A stretch of DNA of 64,000 bases from contig JAAMPI010000025.1 in NCBI GenBank assembly GCA_013054445.1, positions 30,421-94,420 on the forward strand, given 5' to 3'. This document shows positions 58,375-64,000 of the stretch, piece after piece (the stretch's first letter is position 1; the number at the start of each line of letters is the position of its first letter). Position numbers and translations under genes: made by a program. Source of the stretch: Cudoniella acicularis (Eukaryota; Ascomycota; Leotiomycetes; Helotiales; Helotiaceae). Under the pieces are notes generated by a model. The model saw only the letters and a program-made list of their open reading frames with translations, was not told the DNA's origin and ran no database searches.

Positions 58375-59256
58375 CTATTGATGCTTCGGTATAGTCTTTG
58401 CATCATCTTCCCAAAGTTTATACCCAGTCTCCTCCCAAATCCTCAGTTGGCTTAAGAATTCCGATCTTGGTCTGGCTCTACCGCGCTTTTCTTTGACTTG
58501 GGCGAGAACTTCATCCACGCTTTTGCCGGTTTTGCGCATGAGATATGCGATGACGATTGTCGGAGAACGTGACTTTCCTTGTGCGCAGTGTACGAGAACT
58601 CCTTTGGGTCGAGGTTCTCTAGTTGGGCTGGAAGTATCTGGAGAGTTGAGTTTCTGGTCAGGTGATTGTTCAATTACTATTTCGGTCGTGGTATCTTCAT
58701 TCTCAACCAAATCGCAAGCTTGTTCATCTTGAGACTTGAGATTCGGGTCTTTTATTTGGTTGACTGATATTTCGATCGTGGGATCTTTATTCTCAACCAA
58801 GTTGCAGGATTTTATGTCTGGAGAATCGAGATCCTCTTCGAGTGTCTGGTTGGCTGGCTCTCCGATCGCGGTATCTTTATTCTCAACTAAGTTGCCTTCT
58901 TGCCTTTTTTGAGAGTCGAGGTTGTCGCCAGGGCTTTCGCGGATTGAAACTTCGATCGTGCTGAGGTTATTCTCAATAAAATCGCAACATTGCTCCATAT
59001 ACTGCAAAATATTCTGAACATCGGTGTCAAGGCAATTGATCCATAGATGATATCCCGGACGGATGTAATTCGTCCAAATTTCCTCACTCCAATAACTCAC
59101 GCGAACATCCAGGAGAGAAATGACGGCGCGGATATGAAAGCCTTCGAACCTGGGGGTGACATTATAACTATGCTGCCAACCGCAAATGAATAGACCAGGG
59201 ACAATTTCTGATATGGTTGGTTGATCGCCGTCAGGTTGATCGATAAAAGGTGCCAT
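58375..59256 (-). CDS. Dual-specificity phosphatase with 4 x 30-residue internal repeat
   Basis: Single exon, 293 aa. The cysteine phosphatase signature HCAQGKSRS is at residues 223-231 (nucleophile Cys224, Arg230), followed by the DUSP continuation IVIAYLM and KRGRARP. The N-terminal half has the DUSP opening ISEIVPGLFICGW and the general-acid region (CLDTD, about residue 77). Between these lies an exact 30-residue period repeated four times (residues 91-120, 121-150, 151-180 and 181-210), each starting C/G-D/N-x-x-E-N. Typical DUSPs have only a few tens of residues here, and this protein has about 145. The repeat is acidic. It should dephosphorylate Tyr/Thr or other phosphosubstrates; the actual target is unknown. 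Confidence 0.88.
   Translation of the reverse strand: MAPFIDQPDGDQPTISEIVPGLFICGWQHSYNVTPRFEGFHIRAVISLLDVRVSYWSEEIWTNYIRPGYHLWINCLDTDVQNILQYMEQCCDFIENNLSTIEVSIRESPGDNLDSQKRQEGNLVENKDTAIGEPANQTLEEDLDSPDIKSCNLVENKDPTIEISVNQIKDPNLKSQDEQACDLVENEDTTTEIVIEQSPDQKLNSPDTSSPTREPRPKGVLVHCAQGKSRSPTIVIAYLMRKTGKSVDEVLAQVKEKRGRARPRSEFLSQLRIWEETGYKLWEDDAKTIPKHQ
58627..58986 (-). repeat. Coding minisatellite, four 90-bp units
   Basis: Four in-frame 90-bp units inside the phosphatase gene encode the 30-residue repeats. The first unit, beginning CDFIENNLS, looks like the ancestral helix of the enzyme. The other three (VENKD/VENED core) are more alike, as expected after tandem expansion. Confidence 0.88.
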
Positions 59257-60240
59257 TTTAATGAGGGTTCGACAAGTCCCGGGTAGAAGTGGAGGCGACC
59301 TTGGATTTTTGCAGTTGGTGGTGATATGATTCTGAGAATGAAAGAGCAGCCTTGGAAGAAGAATTTCTCGCTACGCAACGAAACCCGCTTGGTTAGCATT
59401 ATCAGTTTCACTGCGATCGAAATAATTGGCTTACTCGTAAAATACACATTCCTGTTCGTTTGATCTCGATGTTAAACAACATTTCTGCCTATCGCGCTTG
59501 CCTTTCGCACGTAATCCAGGGGGTCCCAACTGGCTAAGTTTCATTGCGGAGCACTCCATGGCTGTTGCCTACGGTCTACGCACATTTTTTCCAGTAGCGA
59601 AACATCTCTTTGCAACACCTCGAAAGAATTGAAATAGCTCCTAGTCTCCTACATCATCTTAATGACCTTACCCACTTTCTATTTGTAACCGCAACGGGGT
59701 CTAGGTTCTTGGTTAGTCCGGATGGCGATAAATCACCGTTCTCTTGTGGGTTACTGTGGGTAAGGTCATTAAGACGGTGCAGGAGATAAGCAAACTTTTA
59801 ATTTTGGAAGAAATACTTCGAAAATGAAAAATGGATTCCAAAGCAATGCTGGATAAATTCGGCATCGCTCTCTAAAGATAGATGTTGTAAAACTTTGAAG
59901 TGTTGAGGTTAACTTTCACGCTCGCTCGCTCACCCTTGATGAGATATCGAATATAATCCAGGGCTTGGAATATCTCTTCCCTCCATTCACAAAAGCGTAT
60001 GTGTCATTTATCCCGCAGAAACTCCAAGGGAAAAAGCGTGTTGTCTTGAGGTCGTCAAAAAATATTTTAGAGGAGAAATATAACTTACAATCAAAACGAC
60101 TTGCTTTCTTCGAAGTTCGTCGAAGACCCTCACAATTTTAAGCTGGTAAATTAGAGCTATTCTGCAGTAAGAATTCAGGAGTGGGAGGAACCACTTTAGT
60201 CCTGTAAAATTATGCTGGAAGTAGAAATATTTTATTAAAC
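59257..60240. other. Intergenic with a 142-bp inverted-repeat element
   Basis: Promoter side of the phosphatase and 3' flank of the hydrolase. No gene is seen; the inverted repeat is listed separately. Confidence 0.5.
59645..59786. mobile_element. Small inverted-repeat element, MITE-like
   Basis: Arms of about 30 bp, TCTCCTACATCATCTTAATG and on to ACCTTACCCAC, repeat inverted at the other end with three mismatches. The 80-bp centre contains no frame. No clear target-site duplication is seen, so it may be a MITE or simply a long hairpin. Confidence 0.6.
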
Positions 60241-61047
60241 CTAAATTTTGTCTTGAAGAAACGCCACCATATCGTCAATGCCTTGTGGTTCGTTGACCCA
60301 ATGACCTCCATCTTCATATTCCTTCCAGGTTACCGCAAGGTCAAGGCTCTCGAGAGTTTTGTACAGGTCTCGTCCGTTTCTGACATGAACGACATCGTCA
60401 TCCTGCGAGTGTGAAAGGAAGATTGGTGTTTCGAGAGCTGAACCTCCAGATAGGTCCAAAATATATTGGGAGATTTTCGATTCATTGGAAGCGTTATCGA
60501 AAACAGAGCGGATGTGCTGCAGTCTATCGCTCTTTGGAAACTTTGTCGTGATAGCTGCAATATCGTCTTGGAAGGGAAGCCAGCTACAAAACCCAATGAA
60601 GCCCCCAAATCTTATTCCGCTACATAGCAATGCGTGTATTGCAGTTGCGCATCCTTGACTAATGCCGCCGAGGATAATTCTTTCCGGTGGGATTATAGTC
60701 GCCTCTCTACGAATGATGCCCAGGATCTCCCCAATACTCTCTCTCAGCCCCTCGATTTGAATTTCTTTCTTCTCGGAAGGCTCTTCTACCGACCAAATAT
60801 CAAACCATTGAGACATTTCCGATTGAAAGCGAGTTGAATTGCGAAGTTTCGAAGCTGGGAAAACCCACTTGACTGTAGGAAATATTTCCGGTAGCGTACG
60901 ATCGTCTGATACCCGGCTCTCGAAAAACTCCGCTGCAAATTCTGAGGCGATGCTGTCACGACCGTGGAGGAAGATGACCGTATGAGTGTGGCTCTCCTTC
61001 AAAGGACCGACTATGTGCGTGACGCTCTCCATAACGTGTTGGTGCAC
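60241..61047 (-). CDS. Acyl-protein thioesterase / phospholipase-carboxylesterase family
   Basis: A cytosolic alpha/beta hydrolase, 268 aa, single exon. The family opening HTVIFLHGRDS is visible. The nucleophile elbow GISQGC supplies the catalytic Ser, Asp is in SQDDDVV and His is in the GGHW motif. Relatives remove palmitate from proteins or hydrolyse lysophospholipids and small esters. It belongs to the longer fungal group with an inserted EEPSEKKEIQIEGLRESI stretch. The second Met at 61032 is an equally plausible start. Confidence 0.88.
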   Translation of the reverse strand: MHQHVMESVTHIVGPLKESHTHTVIFLHGRDSIASEFAAEFFESRVSDDRTLPEIFPTVKWVFPASKLRNSTRFQSEMSQWFDIWSVEEPSEKKEIQIEGLRESIGEILGIIRREATIIPPERIILGGISQGCATAIHALLCSGIRFGGFIGFCSWLPFQDDIAAITTKFPKSDRLQHIRSVFDNASNESKISQYILDLSGGSALETPIFLSHSQDDDVVHVRNGRDLYKTLESLDLAVTWKEYEDGGHWVNEPQGIDDMVAFLQDKI

Positions 61048-62015
61048 TAGAATTGGTGGTCGGGGAGTTTTGTAATTTCAGGATCGAGGCGAGTTTGATG
61101 TGAATGATGTACTGATGGTCTTGAGGAATTCGAGAGTGTGCACTGAAATTTAAGAATCTTTCCACCGAGGAACAGAAAGCGAGTCTTGGTGCCGCTAAAA
61201 ACGGTTACCAATCTTTGGCACTTTGCGGGGTGGCTCGATAAAAAAAGTCACACTTCAGTAACATATTCTCTCCTATTTAAGCGAATAGCTAGATCAGCTG
61301 AAAGGTTAGCGCGCCCATTATAAAAATCTTAAAATGGCAGTATATTACCTCTAATGCTCCTCTATGGTATGTAGTGGATGCATTGGTTGCTATGCAGTAT
61401 TAACAAAATAAAAGCTAAACACCAGAACAGGTCAGATTAGGAGTTTCTCTTGATGGGTTTAGGACAAGCATCGATTTTGAAAGTTCCGCTGTATTGTCAA
61501 AATTGAGATAGCTTGTAGTAGCGTGGGGGTTGAGATATTTTGACAAATTGGCATTTTCCCGTGAGGAGGTACTACCTCCTAATTCGTAGCCGATGCACGT
61601 CAGGACGATAGCTCAAAAAAGACGAAAAAAACCCGTAAAGCTATTGCTTCAACGATTTCATTGTTTCCGGAGTGCGGCTCTTAGGTAGTACTTATTTTCT
61701 GCCACGCACTCAAAGTCAATGCTTTCCTGCATTGCCCACTAACCTACCAGCCGACCAATCCACCGCCCAGATATCAACGCAAGATGTAACAAGCCCTCCA
61801 GCCCATCCCTTCCCGAACAACACCCCTCCCGCATTGGTCAACCCATCATTTTCGCCGCCAATCCAGAATTCCAATCCAAATACCGAGATGCTCATTTCAA
61901 CAAGTACCACGCGAGAGTATATGTGCAGAGTATATGAATCTGCGCAGGTCAAAAGAATGCTTTGTACTAGCAGATGTCCATGTAGTAGACACTTTGGATG
62001 ATTGCCTCGGAGACT
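61048..62015. other. Intergenic, no supported gene
   Basis: Hydrolase promoter on one side and PKA 3' flank on the other. The 109-codon plus frame at 61672-62001 is Pro/Asn-rich, overlaps an opposite frame and has no motif. Confidence 0.5.
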
Positions 62016-63646
62016 TTAAAAATCACGGAACATATGGCCATGCCTGATAATTATTAGCAATGTACAAGCAGGTCAAAAAATAAAACTTACTCGTCGTGAC
62101 CTGTTTGGCCATACACCTCAGTTTCTTCTGGGTACTTATCGAATTGACTTGCATCACCCACTCCTGCCTTAACGGGTGGAACATACGGGGCATCAATATC
62201 CTTTTTAGCTAACCGTTCCCAGGTGACTTCAGCGAACCATTGATGATTCTTGACGTCTTCAGATCCCCCATGCAAATTTCCCAATCGTTTCGTCAGGTCA
62301 GCTGTGATGAGGCGTTGAAGCAAATCCTGAGCATCAGGATGAATATATGGTGGGTATTTGACTCTCCCTTTCAGGATGTTCTCATAGATTTTCATTGGCG
62401 AACCACCATCCCAAAAGGGGGTGAAGCCACAGAGCATTTCGAAGATCAATATGCCGAGTGACCACCTACAAAAAGGTTAGAGGTTATTAATTCAAGAGCT
62501 GTTCAGTTCCCTTACCAGTCGACGGACTTGTTGTATCCTTTGCTGGAAACAACTTCTGGCGCCAAATAATCAGGAGTTCCACATAAAGTCCATGTAATAT
62601 CGGGAACACGTTTGGCAAAACCAAAATCTGTGATCTTCAGATGCCCATGACGGTCGAGGAGCAGATTTTCTGGCTTCAAATCCCGGTAGATAATTTGCTT
62701 CGAATGGAGATATTCTAAAGCTAGGGTGACTTCTGCAGCATAGAATTTTGCAACCGGGTTGGGAAAGCGCTGAAATAGTGTCAGCAACGCTCCTTAAACT
62801 TTAAATCATCAAGCATACCTGTGACTTGCGCAACAATGAGAATAATTCACCACCTTCTACGAAATCCATCACCATATACAAGTTTTTTGAGTCTTGAAAC
62901 GTTCCCCATAGGGTAATTAAGAAAGGATGCTTGACTTCCTGCAGCATTCTCCGCTCGTCATTGGTATGCTCTACTTGCTTCATCTTCACCACTTGAGCTT
63001 TCTTCAACACCTTTACAGCATAGAATCGTTGGTTATGCTTCGATTGAACGAGGTGTACCCTACCAAAACTTCCAGTTCCCAGTGTGCGCAATATGTCAAA
63101 ATCCCCCAAAGAGTATTTCCCTTTAGTCTGCCTGACTACTGTCGGCTGTTGTACTTGTGGCGTAGGCTTTGCTTGTTGTGTATTATCGGCTTGGGTAGAA
63201 CCGCCATTTGAGCTGGCTGCTTGGACACTAACTGCTGGGATATTCGATGCCATCTTCGCCTGGGTCGATTGCCCAGCACCGTCATACTGAGGAGGGTTAA
63301 TTAAATTATTGATTGTTGGGAGGTTCTGCTGCTCTGCTACTGGATTCTGAGCAACGGTTCCATGGGACGTAGCCTGCTGTTGCGGTGTTACCCTTTGTGT
63401 CATTGGTTGCTGTGCGCCCACAGTTGCGGGACTCTCTTCCTGCTGGGAGACAGATTGAGATGATGGTTGAGATTGGGGGACAGAAGATTGTGTCGATACA
63501 GAGGTTATGGAGGTATCAAAACCTCTCGACGAGGTGGGCGTTATCGGACTATTGGGTTGGCTTGAAGCTGAAGTCGGAGAGGCGGGGTCGATTTGGCCCG
63601 GCGACTCCCTCGTCCGTTTCTTCTTGAGGAATCCTAATGTCGGCAT
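62016..63646 (-). CDS. cAMP-dependent protein kinase catalytic subunit
   Basis: Ser/Thr kinase of the cAMP pathway, released by cAMP from its regulatory subunit. Four exons, about 490 aa. A Gln/Ser/Pro-rich N-terminus of about 180 residues precedes the kinase domain, as in fungal PKA. Signatures seen are [63 protein letters not shown] (Thr of the activation loop in TWTLCGT), and the C-terminal [11 protein letters not shown]. The last exon lies after a 3' intron just downstream of GQTGHDE and supplies HGHMFRDF, the hydrophobic motif that docks on the kinase N-lobe. Without it the chain would lack that regulatory end. The start at 63646 gives [15 protein letters not shown]; 63655 is also in frame. 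Confidence 0.95.
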
Positions 63647-64000
63647 AAGAAGCAATGACTGACTGCTCTTGTCGAGGTTGGACGTCGACTAGTAGGCAAG
63701 CTCTGGGGCGTAAGATGTATGACGGGAGATAATAGTATAAAAGGACTATTCTAGACCTAACTATATACCTATAACCGTTACTCTTCTTGATATAATACTA
63801 CTAATAGCCGCCTTTATAGAGAACCTTACGATATCTAGTAGATAGAACTCCGCTAGTTTTCCCCTAGATAATATCTATATAACTAGGACGTATTTAAGCT
63901 AATACTTTAAGATACTATTATAACTAAAGAAATATAGACCGACAAATCCTTTAAGAGTCTATAAAGACTCTAGTAGAAAGAAAGAGAGTCTATCTCTTCT
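63647..64000. other. PKA upstream region running into AT-rich repeat-like DNA
   Basis: From about 63720 the sequence becomes rich in TA steps (ctatatacc, atactactaatag), like RIP-mutated transposon DNA. No frame of any length is open. The element, if it is one, continues past the window. Confidence 0.5.

Noticed and set aside
1..64000. CRISPR arrays, bacterial operons or rRNA
   Set aside because: No regularly spaced short repeats of CRISPR type and no rRNA-like sequence; the gene structure is eukaryotic throughout.

Overview
This window is nuclear DNA of a filamentous ascomycete (Pezizomycotina). Genes are short, tightly packed and cut by small introns, mostly 45-75 nt. The gene families are fungal: PUA-fused glutamate 5-kinase, a UstYa-like DUF3328 protein, an OPT transporter, a Ser-rich GPI protein, ATP23, and a fungal-type PKA with a Gln-rich N-terminus. 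Leotiomycetes is my best guess at class, but that is only an inference. Most multi-exon models were rebuilt by hand from GT/AG sites and frame. Where I give a protein length for a multi-exon gene without 'about', the exon sum is divisible by three.

Layout. 1-6 kb: an intact cytochrome P450 (+), then a DUF4238-type gene (-) broken by four stops and a frameshift. 6-7.3 kb: a 271-bp MITE. 7.3-11.3 kb: an insulysin/STE23 M16 metalloprotease (-). 11.3-13.8 kb: no gene seen. 13.8-19.3 kb: a dense housekeeping block of TIP41 (-), Aurora kinase (+), ATP23 (-) and glutamate 5-kinase (+). 19.3-21.4 kb: AT-rich DNA with a six-copy degenerate repeat. 21.4-29.7 kb: a D-Ala-D-Ala-ligase-like ATP-grasp protein with a GC-AG intron, a basic low-complexity nuclear-type protein (-), an FAD monooxygenase and a class 3 lipase. 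29.7-38 kb: gene-poor and transposon-rich. It holds two paralogous tiny single-membrane-span genes, the second cut by a TGA, on either side of a complete 1.8-kb pogo-type element with many RIP-like stops. 38.3-46.4 kb: a small secreted Kex2-site protein (-), UstYa-like protein (+), mitochondrial ketoacyl synthase CEM1 (-) and OPT oligopeptide transporter (+). 46.9-53.8 kb: a conserved fungal protein (-), PRCC-like protein (-) and SIN1/AVO1 of TORC2 (+). 55-64 kb: a GPI-anchored Ser-rich protein (+), a solo-LTR-like element, a dual-specificity phosphatase with a 4 x 30-residue internal repeat (-), an acyl-protein-thioesterase-like hydrolase (-) and the PKA catalytic subunit (-). AT-rich repeat-like DNA follows to the window end.

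How genes relate. Divergent pairs sharing short promoters are ATP23/G5K (253 bp), TIP41/Aurora (340 bp), PRCC-like/SIN1 (248 bp), the 603-aa protein/FAD monooxygenase (613 bp), the secreted protein/UstYa-like (1.15 kb) and CEM1/OPT (1.07 kb). The most provocative local grouping is the secreted protein with KR sites, the UstYa-like oxidase candidate and the peptide transporter, which together could be a minimal RiPP-like locus. The most concrete novelty is the pair of tiny genes whose first coding exon is only 4 nt, so they do not show up as ORFs.
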